From Camellia lanceoleosa (taxonomy: Eukaryota > Streptophyta > Magnoliopsida > Ericales > Theaceae), in NCBI GenBank assembly GCA_025200525.1, contig JANUSC010000366.1:157386-221385 (forward strand): DNA of 64,000 bases, given 5' to 3'. Positions 35,764-47,149 of this stretch are shown one piece after another. The notes beneath the pieces are model-generated. The model was not told where the DNA came from, did not search any database, and saw nothing but the letters and a program-made list of their open reading frames with translations. How positions within the stretch are numbered: the stretch's first letter is position 1; each line of letters starts with the position of its first letter. The translations under genes and the position numbers were made by a program.

Positions 35764-37440
35764 CTAAGGGGTCAAGGTCCCTCCTTCTATGTACTTGTCC
35801 AGATGCCCAACCGCCACTAACTCCTCTAAGTGTTGCCTTATTGGCGTGTAATTTTCAGTGCGGTGCCCCTTTTCCTTATGGAAGGTGCACCTGGATCTTT
35901 CGTCGTAGTCCTTTTGGGCTTCTCCTAGCTTAATGCCATCCGACAAACGCTCATCACGATCTCACCGAGAATTCGTAGATTGGTTTCTTGAATACCGTGG
36001 TAATGGCAGTGCGGACTTTCAACCATCTCTTATCTCGGTCCTCTTCGTTGTCTCGCCTGCCTCGTCCATTCTTGCTTGGACGTTCTACCGTGTTGACTTT
36101 TGCCATAGTCTTCTTATCGGCGCTGCTGTTGCACCAAATTTTGCTTTAGCACGGGCGCCATCTTCCTCTACCCGAATATGTTAGTGCACTCTCTCCATCA
36201 AGGCTTCCATCGTGAGGGGTGGCGTGATAGTAATTGAATCCCTCAACCTGTTTCTGACTGGAAGTCCCCTTTTGTATTGTGCGATGGCGAGATTGGTGGG
36301 ATAGTCCCCTATCTGGTTGAACGTCTCCTAGTAGCGACTGTTGTAGGATCTCAATGTTTTCTTGTCGCCCATGTCAATGGAGAGTAGCTGATCGATCTCC
36401 ACTGGGGTCTTGGTGTTCGTTCTGAACCTTGTTACGAGCGCCTCTGCCAATTGTGACCAGGAGGCTATACTACCTTCTGGTAGCCTTTCGAACCAGGTTA
36501 AACCTAGGTCACCAAGGCTTGATGGGAATAGGATGCACATTAAAGCCTCATTTCGTGAGAACCGCCATGACCGCGAAAGTGGCTTATGTAAGTAGGGTCT
36601 GCTTTTCCTCATACATGGTAAATTTGGGTAAGGAAGCCGTAGGTAGGGCGCTGCTTCACCACGAATAAACGGCAGGGTCTGCAGCCTTGCTAAGGCTTTG
36701 TCTGCTTGGTTAGGCGTGGCGCTTATTGGCATTCCGACCTCGACGCTTCCATGCGTCCAAGGAACCAACCGTCAAGAGTTGAAACTCGCTGCGCTACGCC
36801 GGCATCCTCTTTCCATCATGCCCTTTCTTCTAGCACGTCAGAAGTCGGACGATCTAGGCAACTCTGCTCGATGATGATGTCTCTGCGCGAGGGCCGATAG
36901 GTGCTTCCTCAGTATGACCTCTCGCCTCGTTCTTCGCCTGAGTAGTGAGTCCCGAAGTCTGGATTGAGTATCGCCTGCTCGAGGCTTCTACTTTCTGCCA
37001 GGACGGTGTGGTATGCTCGCCACGATCCTCCGAGTGGCGAGGGCGGTTGCCTTTGCGCCTCTCTGCCGCCACTCATTTTCCTTAATTTGGTGCTTCATGG
37101 CCTCCATGTCCGCTGCCATCTTCCTTATTAGTTCATCCTGCTCTTTTACGCGATCCTCCAAAGCTTGCGGGTCGATTATTTGCCTCTGCCTTTCAGAACT
37201 TTATGAGCGAGAGGGACGGGGGCTGTTGTTCCGCCTCCCCCTTGCGTCCCTCCGGGGGTTCTGTCGCTGGGGCTCTAAGTCCGCCATGGGAGGGATAGAA
37301 GGTAAACCTCCGTACCTCCCGCCCTCCTCTAGGGTTTGTCCGTCGATGGCAGACTGCGGCAAATCCTCATTATGCACCATTACTTCCAATTTAGTGAGGA
37401 AAACTTGATCAAGAGGTTTTGTTCTTTCTGTGTCTTCCCA
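35764..37440 (-). pseudogene. gag of element C
   Basis: The 36768-36328 frame contains the Retrotrans_gag core: ALMCILFPSSLGDLGLTWF, LPEGSIASWSQLAEALVTRF, then DQLLSIDMGDKKTLRSY. Further on (35946-35764) a nucleocapsid-like RCTFHKEKGHRTENYTPIRQ precedes the protease. Upstream 37440-37201 holds an arginine/proline-rich N-terminal part. Frames are interrupted between these pieces. Confidence 0.88.
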
Positions 37441-37452
37441 CAGACGGCGCCA
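37441..37452 (-). other. Primer-binding site of element C
   Basis: On the minus strand the LTR end CCCGTACA is followed by AT and then TGGCGCCGTCTG. The first nine bases complement the 3' end of plant tRNA-Asp (TGGCGCCGT), though other tRNAs share TGGCGCC. Element B has lost this site. Confidence 0.78.
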
Positions 37453-37454
37453 AT

Positions 37455-38216
37455 TGTACGGGAAAGAAATAAACCTTCTCATATAATCCTGTTGATCAAG
37501 ATTGCACTCCTCTGTACGACGTCGCTTTACTCCCTGAAAACACAAACGTGAGCTAGCCGGCAGGTGTGTACCGGATACCTCTCTGATGCCTAAGTCAGAA
37601 AAATAGACAAATAGACAAAAAGTTCTGTGTATTTGGAAATCAAAGTTGTGTTACCTCTTCATAAGTGATGTTGTGAGCTTTTATAGGTTCTGTGTGGCAT
37701 AATCCTAGTAGGACTCTTATTTCACCAAGTAGAGTCCTTCTAGGAATCACATTCCTGAAAGATAATACTTATCCCTCAACACCCCCCTCACTGCTTAAAC
37801 CAAGTGAGATGGTTCTACCATAGTTGGATATCAATACGACCGAGATAACAGGGCCATGCTAAAGCCGCAGACTAGACCAAGCTCCCACTAGCTCGTTTCT
37901 TCCTTTCACTGCGTGTACCTCGGTTCAACTGGGTTGTCTGAGACCGCACTAACCACAATGAGCTTGGACCGAGCTAACCAATAGCAAGGTTCTGAGAAAA
38001 GCTCAACATACTTCGGCTCAATATGGCATGACCGAGCTAACTGCTCCTACTCTGACTGTGGCGACCAAGCTAACCACAATGCTCTTTCTGGACCGGCTAA
38101 CTACAAGGCTCTTCTCGACCGCTAACTTCTAGGCCCCTTTACTCGTTCTCTTACTATGGCCCATAGATCGACCCATTTACCCAAACCGCCCAATTTACTT
38201 ATAAATTACCCTCTCA
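37455..38216 (-). repeat. 5' LTR of element C
   Basis: This 762-bp LTR has the same termini as those of A and B. A minus-strand TATA-like CTATAAAAG lies at about 37677-37687. It is flanked on the right by ACAAA, probably one copy of the target duplication; the partner is lost. Confidence 0.88.
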
Positions 38217-40354
38217 ACAAACATATTTCTTGATCACATTACATTCAATCATAAACTACCCAGAAACATAGAACTTCCATGAAATACTCACACAGATTCA
38301 GTAATTCCCCCCAAAAGTATCTAGTACAAGACCCCAAAATATGAAGAAGAAAAAAAATCAAACCAAAAAAATTCAAAATAAAAAGAAAAAAAACCCCAAA
38401 TTTTTCACTTAAAAAAAAAAAACCCAAGACCAAGAAAGCACAAGAAAGAAAAAAAAATAAAAATCTCTAGGATAGATCATAGATGAACGGTCCAAGTTTT
38501 TTTTTTTTTTTTTAAATTATACATTCGAAGTGCGGGTGGGTTTATGGCGAGTGCGGTTCAAACTCGCAACCCACCCAACCCGAAAACTTATTATATTCCA
38601 AATCGCACCCTACCCTATTTTATTTGCGAAACCGCCCATACGTGTGCGGGTAAGTCAGGTTATGCAGGTCGGATAACCCTATGCCCAGCCCTAGACATAA
38701 CCTATAAAGCCTCTGTTTGGGAAGATAGGTTTGGGGCTTTTTTGGCTAAAATAGTCACAAAAAAATAAAATAAACTTTTTCTCCAAATAAAATAAAACAT
38801 CACATCCAACTAATAATCATTACATTTTTTCTCTTACAAAAGTCAAAAAATTCATCCCAAACGAAACTTTTTAGCCCAAAGCTAAAATAATCAAAAAACT
38901 AAATAGCCAACCAACTTTCCAAACGTACCCAAAATAATTGATTCAGAGACTACTATCGCACACCAAAGACTATTATGGCTTTTACAAATTCATTAAATAA
39001 CTAAGGAGTATTGTTACTTCAACTTAAAAATTAGATTTAATTTTTTAAACTCAGTGATGTGGTAATATATTAGAATATTTAAGAAAAAATTTTATATTTT
39101 ATTTAATCATTAATCAATCATCTCCTTTACACCTTACTAGAACAAGAAAAATAAGCCTAAAATTAAAAAGCGAATTTATATATCATTTTTTTAACTAAAT
39201 AATACAAAAATCCTAAATAAATATATTGTTGTTGATAATAAAAAAAAGTTTATAATCATCTCCATTACATAATTATAATTAACTATCTCCATTATATCAT
39301 TGAGTAATTATGAAAATATTTTTTAAAAAATTTAAAATAATGATAAATTATTGTTCCTAATTCATTGTCATTGAAAATATAATGGAAATTACAATTGTGT
39401 AATGGTGTGTTGACCACTTCACTTTCATAACTAAGGTGTGGTTTGGCAATAAGCTAAGTATTGTGTCATATCAATTTTCTATATTTTTGTACAATTTTAA
39501 GTAAGCCAAAAAAAAAAAATTATACCCAAACCACCCTTTAGTTCATTACAAATAATTAACACAATATCTCATAATTTTTTCAGAACAAAAATCTTTTAAT
39601 TAAATATATATATTTATATATGTAATCTTTAGTTCTGATGAGTGTTAGTTATGTCTTAGGTATACACATTATGGTATTAACATGTTAGTTATAATATTAT
39701 TTTAGTTATGATCCAAAAGTCTTCTAATTATCTTTGATTTATAATCATTAAAGTATTTTTTATGATAAAAAAATTATTTCATTATATCTCATGTAGCAGA
39801 GGCACGTGAGAGCCAAGGGGTCACGTACCCCCTCAAATTTTAAAAAATTATTATTTTGCCTCTAATAAAAAAAATTAAGTTTAACCCTTTTAAGTGATAT
39901 CTTAAAATTTTTATATCACTATTTTCTTTATCTTTTTTTTTATTTATAAAAACATATTTAATTTGTCGCTTTAATGATGCTAAAAAAATTTCCTATAAAG
40001 TTCATATTAGAGAAATGTTATGTATCACTGTTTTTGTATCACTTTTTATAGATAATTATAATATATTGTTATATAATTCAGTGATTCAAAAATGTGAAAA
40101 AAAATTGGTGATATATAATAGCCTCAGTATATTGGTTATGTTTGGCATAGGCTACTTTGGCTGTTTTAACCACAAAAACGCAAAATAAGTTAAAAAGTTA
40201 ATAAGACAAAATATCACATCTAAATCATATTCATTTTATTTTTTCTTTCACAAAAGTTAAAAAAGCTAAAAAACCTATTCCAAATGAGATTTTTTATTCT
40301 CAGGCTAAAAAAGTCAAAAAACCAACTCACATCCCAAACGAATGCATTATTAAT
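38217..40354 (+). repeat. Host segment copy III, left part
   Basis: It aligns with 16999-18409 and 29694-30372 of copy II and with 3940-4835 of copy I. It carries the end of the outer hAT (to about 38694), a foldback MITE at about 38710-38922, and a second one at about 40125-40345. It ends at element D with target duplication TTAAT at 40350-40354. Confidence 0.88.
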
Positions 40355-40748
40355 TGTGGTAGCCGAATAATTGGCGAAGATAAAGGAGGTACGTTTCAGA
40401 GGCTTAACGCTAGCCGGCCTACATCCAGCGAAGAATAAAAGGGCCAATAGAATATGCCTAATAGGGGGGATCCTCAGAGTCAGTAGTGGAAAGTATAATG
40501 ATTAAAAAGTAGGCCCTAATTTTGAGGATCACAGAAACGAGTATAAATATAGTGGCAATGAACTAGAAAAGGTACGCAAGAACTACTACTAAAAAGAACT
40601 TAGCAAATGAGCTTCCAAAAGTAGAAGAACTGATTTGTCCGTCGGAGTGCTAATTCCGCACTTCGATCGAGTATTTGTATCTTTTCGTGACTAGCCGAGA
40701 ATCATTGGCGCCTTCCAGATCTCAAGAGTATTTAATCCACTCCCCACA
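40355..40748 (+). repeat. 5' LTR of element D
   Basis: This 394-bp LTR starts TGTGGTAGCC and ends CCCCACA. The next bases, ACCGGGCGCCGTCTCAGG, look like a degenerate primer-binding site. A second such motif, TTGGCGCCTTCC, lies inside the LTR at 40705-40716 and again in the 3' LTR. Confidence 0.85.
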
Positions 40749-40783
40749 ACCGGGCGCCGTCTCAGGAATACTCAAATACATCC

Positions 40784-42790
40784 ATGGAAGGCGTGACTAA
40801 AGATCCTCCGATAGCCACCGATGAGATTGCGCAGGAAGACAACCTCACCCCAGCTAATATGCTCGGAAAAGAAACCATTGCGGCACGACGCGTTTTGAAC
40901 TTTGATTCGCCAACAACTTTAGCACAAGAAACAATGCAAGCTATCATGGAACAAGCAAAGCAGAATGAACAAAGGCTCGAGAACATGATCGCTGAGAACG
41001 AACGACTCCACCAAGATTTGGCCCTGGAGGTAGCAAAATCTAGAGAGGCCATGCGCCAGAAACCAGAGCAACCTCCGAGGGTAGACGGGCGCAGACCCCG
41101 GGTTCGACCAAAGGATACCGATAGTAACTCCAACTCATTATCCACGGAGCTTGACGCAAGGGGACGATCCGAAACCTCCAGCTCCTCCGAAAAGGTTCCG
41201 CGAACAAGGAGCAAGCGCAGGAGGAGCAGCTCAAACGAGGAAGACCGGCACGATCCTTTCGTTCGACGGATTGCAGAGCGCCCTCGCCCAAGAAATTCAA
41301 AGTCTACTGCTCACTCTTTACGACGGAAAATCGGACCCCACCGATCATATCCGCTATTATAAATGACGCCATGACGCTGCAGACAATGAAGCCCTCATGT
41401 GCCGAATATTCCCTAGCGCCTAGGTCCACTAGCCGTCAGGTGGTATTATAAATTGAAGCCAGCTTTGATTACAAGCTTCCACCAACCGCAGTATCTTTAA
41501 ATCCTTCAGGCGTGTTCATCACCAACAAGGCATAACCGAGCAGCCGACTTCTCCGGGCCATGCAAATGAGAGACGCCAGAGCGTATTCGGCGCGATATTG
41601 GGAGTGCTTCAACCTTGTTGACGATGCTCGCGAACGACTCCATGGCCATCACCGCTTTCAAAATGGGCCTACATCCCGACAAAGGTTCGCGTAGTTCCTC
41701 GATTCAAGGCCCCCAAAACGGTCTGGGCATTGATGAAGAAAGTTGAAGAATATCAGAAGTCGAAGATGATGCCTCGAGGACAAAAGCCGACAAATATCCA
41801 AAGAAACGGCCTCCCCGAAATTGCTCGACTAATAAGCTCCGGCCGCCACAAAGTCCCGAGCCACAACGAACAAAGCGAGACAAGAGGCGGACACCACGAT
41901 CAAACGATCGGTTCTCCCACCGAACGAACAACTACAAGTCGACAGCAGACGCCAAGGCGAACCGAGAAGAAGTATACGGAGTTGGCAGGGCGGATCGGGG
42001 CAATAATGACCAAAGTCCAAAGACCTTCCGCTTTTTAAGTGGTCGCCGAAGATGGTGGGTCCTCCGACACACGGAGGAGGGACAGACGACGCGAATATCA
42101 CAAAGATCATGGCCACGAAACCGAAAAGTCACGCTACCAAGGATCATCTCGAGGAATCGTGCAAGATGGCCGATCGCACCAATACGTAAGCAAGGGCGTA
42201 TCAACCAAAGCACTAGCCTTAAGGCGTGATTCACCTCCGCCGAGTGATCCACATAATCTACGGCCCGCTAACGCCCGACCGCACACACGATCCAATCGCA
42301 CCCAACTCCCCAACAAAATGACACGCCAACCGCAGGACCAGAGAGGTCTGACAATTAAGTTCGATGACTCCGACCTCATCGGAATAGCGGTCGCCCACGC
42401 CGATCCCCGGTCACAAATTACGATACGACAGCTCAACGTTGAACGATTCTTATAGACACAGAAGCGACGGAGATCTTGTACTACAAAACTTTTGTTGAAC
42501 TCGGCCTCAACGAGTCGACCGCCACCGCTATCTCGCATTAATCGCTCGCTTCAACGCTAATCCAGGACCAGTACCCGCTGGGAGGGTCGTGCTACCGGTT
42601 CGAGCGGGCTCAAAAAACAATGACGTGGAGTTCTTGGTTGTGAAGCTTCCATCGCCAGACAATGCCATCATGGGGCGCCCCTAGTTGCATGTCATGAAAG
42701 CTGTCCCAAGCACCTACCATCAGCTTATGCGCTTCCCAACAGACCGTGGCATTGAGGAGATCCATGGCTCACCGCAATCCGCCAGAACGT
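40784..42790 (+). pseudogene. gag-protease of element D, frameshifted
   Basis: ATG at 40784 (MEGVTKDPPIATDEIAQED) opens 192 codons with a helical, glutamate-rich N-terminal part and a serine/arginine-rich middle. After a shift near 41250 comes the gag core, LYDGKSDPTDHIRYYK and ALMCRIFPS. A nucleocapsid-like YHKDHGHETEKSRYQ lies at about 42090-42135. The protease zone carries a DTEATEILYYKTF active-site-like block near 42450 and NAIMGRP, then MKAVPSTYHQLMRFP near 42.66-42.74 kb. Multiple single-base breaks and stops (also in D's repeats) make it non-functional as read. Confidence 0.85.
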
Positions 42791-42894
42791 AGGTTTTATG
42801 TTGTTCCATTTACGGACCCGACTTGTGGGATCTGATGCTTGTACTGGTACCGCATTTTAATGAAGATCGATTTTCTCTTTCCTTCGAGCCTCGT
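42790..42894 (+). other. End of pol-like coding in D: no RT follows
   Basis: Immediately after the protease region a short open stretch (LVLVPHFNEDRFSLSF-like near 42836) resembles the linker after protease, and then the repeat array begins. The RT, RNase H and integrase that should occupy about 3 kb are absent. Confidence 0.5.
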
Positions 42895-43970
42895 AAGTCC
42901 ATTAAAGTCTCCGGATTCGGCCGCCTTTGTGCATCACCTTAGGGTCAATAAGCCTCCGATTCGAGCGCCTTCGGATATCACGATTGGCCGAATAAGCCTC
43001 CGGATTCGGCGCGCCCTTTGGTGCATCACCTTAGGGCCAAATTAGCCTCCGGATTCGGAGCGTCCTTTGGTGCATCACCTTAGGGCCGCATAAGCCTCCG
43101 GATTCGAGCGCCTTCGTGATATCACGACACTAATAAGTCTCCGGATTCGAGCGCCTTCGTGACATCACGATTGGTAAATCAGCCCTGCCGGATTCGTGAG
43201 CGCCTTCGTGGATATCACGACGAATAAGCCTCCGGATTCGGAGCGCCCTTCGTGGATATCACGATTGGCCAAATTAAAGTCTCCGGATTCGGAGCGCCCT
43301 TTGGTGCATCACCTTAGGGCCGAATAAGTCTCCGGATTCGGAGCGCCCTTTGGTGCATCACCTTAGGGCCGAATAAGCCTCCGGATTCAGAGCGCCCTTC
43401 GTGGATATCACGATTGGCAAAATTAAAGTCTCCGGATTCTGTTACTTTTTGGTGCATCACCTGAAATAATAAGCTTCCTGTGAGCGCCAGGATATCACGA
43501 TTGGCCGAATAAGCCTCCGGATTCGGAGTGCCCTTCGTGGACATCACGATTGGCAAAATTAAAGTCTCCGGATTCGAGCGCCTTTGGTGCATCACCCAGG
43601 TCAATAAGCTTCCGGATTCGAGCGCCTTCGTGGGATATCACGATTGGGTCGAATAAGCCTCCGGATTCGAGCGCCTTCGTGGATATCACGACACAATAAG
43701 CCTCCGATTCGAGCGCCTTCGTGGACATCACGATTGGTAAAATTAAAGTCTCCGGATTCGAGCACCTTTGGTGTATCACCTAGGGCCAATAAGTCTCCGA
43801 ATTGCGCTCTTTGGTGCATCACCTTAGGGCCGAATAAGCCCGATTCTGAGCGCCTTGGTGCATCACCTTAGGGCCGTAATAAGTCTCCGGATTCGAGCGC
43901 CTTTGGTGCATCACCTTAGGGCCAAGTAAGCCTCGGATTCGAGCGCCTTTGCGCATCACCTTCGCCAAAT
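42895..43970. repeat. Hairpin tandem repeat array of element D, about 49-bp unit
   Basis: About 21 units share AAGCCTCCGGATTCGGAGCG. Two subtypes follow: CGTGGATATCACG then ATTGGCCGAAT, or GGTGCATCACC then TTAGGGCCGAAT. CTCCG/CGGAG forms a short stem, and each subtype forms its own 4-bp stem (CGTG/CACG or GGTG/CACC). Many units lack single bases (CGGAGCGCCC versus CGAGCGCC). The array is placed as in B and C, between the coding region and the antisense part. Confidence 0.9.
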
Positions 43971-46250
43971 ATGAATTAAGCCGTGCCTTAGCCGACCCAC
44001 GAGAACGACTCCATCCCTTAAATCCTCGCACCGCCTAAGGCAAGGGCCGATCCTCAATACAGAAACAGAAAAATACTTGTTACTCAAAAGTTCCGAAAGA
44101 ACTAGCCAATGGTAAACGATTAAACCATACTTAAATGAGATGCTTAACCATTAAAAGTTGGGATTAGGAACATTCATTTGGCATAGCTAAACAAAAGACC
44201 TTCAGAGCAAGACTCAACTATATGAAATAACACTTTTATTTGATTTAAAAGTTGTTACACGACGCAATCCGCCGTCAACATTACAATATCTATCTCTAAA
44301 TTTCTAAAACAAAGCAACTAATCGCTTCTAATCGCTACCTAACCGCATGTCGCCGGCCTTCGACACCATCGACAATGTCAAGGCCAAGATCCAAGACAAG
44401 GAAGGTTAGTGGCAACGGTCGCGCTCTTCGGGGCGATTCGCTTCAACAACTTCGAGGTCGACGTTCCTGCCTCCTTTCACCGTCCACCTCCCACACCGGA
44501 GAATTCTCCACCGCAAACCATCTCCGCGCCAAGATCGGCCGGAACTTGAGCTCCTGCAACTATCACCACCATCTGATGGTGAGAACTCTTGATCATCCCA
44601 CGCAACAGATGCTGGTGAGCCAAATACGTTTGATTGCACAAAGCGCCTGCCCCTCTTATTCTCACCAATGGCCGCGATCTCGAGGCCCAGATCCCGAAGT
44701 GATTTCATTAACATCAAACCCCTCGAGGCAGGCGTCGGTCAACATTCTCCATGACCTAGTCAACCCAACAATACCGCTAAAACGCAGAGATCGCCAAAGA
44801 AAATCGTTGGCTCACGGCTTTTAAATTTCAACAACACACTAAATGGCTTATTCAAAAGAAAACGACCATTACATGTAGTAGCCGCAGTCGACACGCCAAC
44901 GACCCGGCGATTGATGTAACATGAGGCCGATTGGTATATTCACATCTATCCAAACATTTATGCAAATAAAATTAAACACGCACACGCCTAATGCAGAAGA
45001 CAATTCGTTATTTTCAATAAAGCGCCCTTTATTCAAAAACCGAGAAATTACATAATTACGAACGCCATCAAAGGCTCAATCTTACAATTAAAGTCATACG
45101 ATTCCTCATCCTCACTCTTCTCAACCTCGAAAAGCGTAAAACGGAAAGTCCTCATCGTGGTAGAGAGGTGACGCCGATTCGATGCCCGACAAGCTTAAGA
45201 GATTCGCCGACTTGACATGCCTTGATCCAACCATGCTCAACCCACGATTTTCGTGATCGGCAAACCTCTTCGACAAGCTGCTTTAGTCTTTTGATCCCAA
45301 CCAAGCGCCTTCAGAAAACCTTTTCATAAGACCTCCTTGGCGACTCTAATGCGTAACATGCTTGCCGCCTCACGATCCGCAAGGCAGCGGCTATAAGCCG
45401 ATCGGGTAACCCTCTTCCACGATTGATTCGCCCGCCCGGCTGTTGTACTTTAGCCGCCGGATACTTTTTAACTCTAACTCATCCATCTCCACGCGAGCCT
45501 CCAAACCATGGATACGCCATCCTTTTTCTCCATTTCGCCAAGCGCGCCAAGAACGCATGCCGACTTCATAAGCCAGATAGAGCCCTTTCACCGCCCCATG
45601 AATGCCTCGCTAAACACTTCAGAGTCCTCGACGACCAACTATTGATCAACTTCGAGGAAATATTTGTCAAGCAAACTCGACCGCCACATCTCGATCTCGA
45701 ACGATCGAGTCCGCTTCCGCTATGGGCTTATTCTTCGGCAAATACTGCAAAACTTAACGGCGCGATTCGCTGCCTCGATCTCTTTCGACTTGGGCGCGGG
45801 CGATCTCCCGGACCGCTGTCTGTCTGGTGACCTACTACGACGCCGAGGAGATTGACGCCTTCTCGACCCATAGAACTTTTGCGCAAGAAGACGCAAAGGC
45901 GCACCACGTGCTCACTTCGATACATATCACCCCGAAAGCTCACCTGCCTTAGCCTCCCCTTTGTCAAGTTAAAGAAGAGTTTGTTTGATATTCGTGACAA
46001 CAGATTCTCTCAACAAGTCCTAAACAGATGCCTACCAGACTCTTAAAAGCTATACTTTGATCATTTAACGCCGCAGAGGCAAAGACGATCGAGGCAAGTT
46101 CATTAATCGCGAAAACCTATGCCCGACGCCACTAAGCCGACGGCAGACAAGCTTAATCTTCAAGATCTTCACCACGAGTACCCAACTGCTCAAGTCGATT
46201 CAGCAGGAGCAGATACATCAATCTGTTCAAGAACTACCCCAAATAACATG
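43971..46250. other. Unassigned internal region of D
   Basis: This moderately GC-rich DNA has open frames on both strands (for example 44375-44824 and 45423-45830 on plus) that match nothing I recognise. It contains the ubiquitin-like fragment at 44362-44406. The codon texture suggests decayed coding DNA rather than AT-rich spacer. Confidence 0.5.
44362..44406 (+). pseudogene. Ubiquitin gene fragment inside element D
   Basis: Fifteen uninterrupted codons read DTIDNVKAKIQDKEG, identical to ubiquitin residues 21-35 (plant form, DTIDNV). The preceding codons (MSPAF) and following sequence do not match ubiquitin. After the glycine codon the DNA reads GTTAGT, which could be a splice-donor remnant if an intron-containing ubiquitin gene was captured; that is speculation. 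It is too short to be functional. A chance match of 45 coding bases is very unlikely. Confidence 0.8.
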
Positions 46251-46670
46251 AAGCCAGAGTTATCATGAACCCCCGGGCAAGGGCGTATTCATCAATCTAA
46301 GGGCCCTGCATCAAGAGGGCAAAAAGAAATTGCAAATGGTAATTTTGATGGGACATATAATGAATCAGATAAACCCATACCCCAAATTGCCCATGAAGCC
46401 GTAACTATCATGAACCCCCGAGCAAGAGCAGATTCATTAATCTAAGGTGGGTCCAAGACCAAGAGGCAAAGTGAAATTGCAATGGTGATTTTGTGGACAT
46501 ATAATGAATCAAGATAAACCCATACCCAAATTTACCATGAAGCCGTAACTATCATGAACCCCCAGGGCAAGAGTAGATTCATTAATCTAAGGGTCCAAGA
46601 CCAGTAGGTAGTGAAATTGCAAATGGTGATTTTGATGGGACATGTATCGAATCTATAGCAACCCAGATAA
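46250..46670. repeat. 145-bp tandem repeat in element D, about three units
   Basis: TATCATGAACCCCC recurs at 46261, 46406 and 46550. Each is followed by a GCAAGAG-TTCATTAATCTAAGG block and an AAATTGCAAATGGTGATTTT block. A diverged partial copy lies near 46850. A short CGACTTC microsatellite follows at 46673-46697. Confidence 0.88.
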
Positions 46671-47149
46671 CGACTTCCGACTTCCGACTTCCGACTTGTT
46701 TAGAAGAATTCTAGATACAATCATTCGTGCCACATTAAAATTATCCGGCCAACGCGTTGACTGGTAAGAGCAGAGTTATCAATCTATTCGGACCAAGTAC
46801 CCCAGCCGGCTCACAAATGGATTCAGAACTAGAATTCCTATTATGAACCCCCTGGGGCAAGGGCAGATTCATTATATCAGGATTTTCCCACATTATATGC
46901 AATTCCATTTTACCAAATGTATTGAACACAGAACTCTTTCGACAAAGTAGTAACAAAAATTACAAGACTAATTACAAGATTAAAATTAAAACCACGTAAC
47001 TCTTTCATACAAAGTGTAGTGGTAGCAAAATTACAAAATCACAAGGAAATTTTCATTAATAAATTATGCAGATACCCAATTACAATTTATACATGAAAAT
47101 TACCCTGAACCAACAAAACAATATCCAAAAGAAGAAAAACAAAACAAAA

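Larger units (their letters stand above)
30746..38216 (-). mobile_element. Ty3/gypsy Tat-type LTR retrotransposon C, 3'-truncated
   Basis: Minus-sense order: 5' LTR 37455-38216, primer-binding site, gag, protease, RT, RNase H, aRNH, integrase, then 63-bp-type tandem repeats. The element breaks off at 30746 inside the repeats, without antisense gene or 3' LTR, directly against host copy II. Its other flank (ACAAACATATTTCTTG) belongs to copy III and corresponds to 16999 in copy II. One deletion or unequal exchange thus removed the 3' third of C together with the host DNA between the copies. Confidence 0.9.

Noticed and set aside
40705..40716. TTGGCGCC taken as the primer-binding site and the LTR ended at 40704
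   Set aside because: The same bases and 44 further bases are present in the 3' LTR, and the TTAAT target duplication places the end at 49888.
41829..42252. Minus-strand ORFs of about 100 codons in D
   Set aside because: They are antisense to the gag-protease region, which has identifiable motifs on the plus strand.
42895..43970. CRISPR-like appearance of regular repeats
   Set aside because: The units are contiguous tandem repeats without unique spacers, inside a plant retrotransposon; no cas genes.
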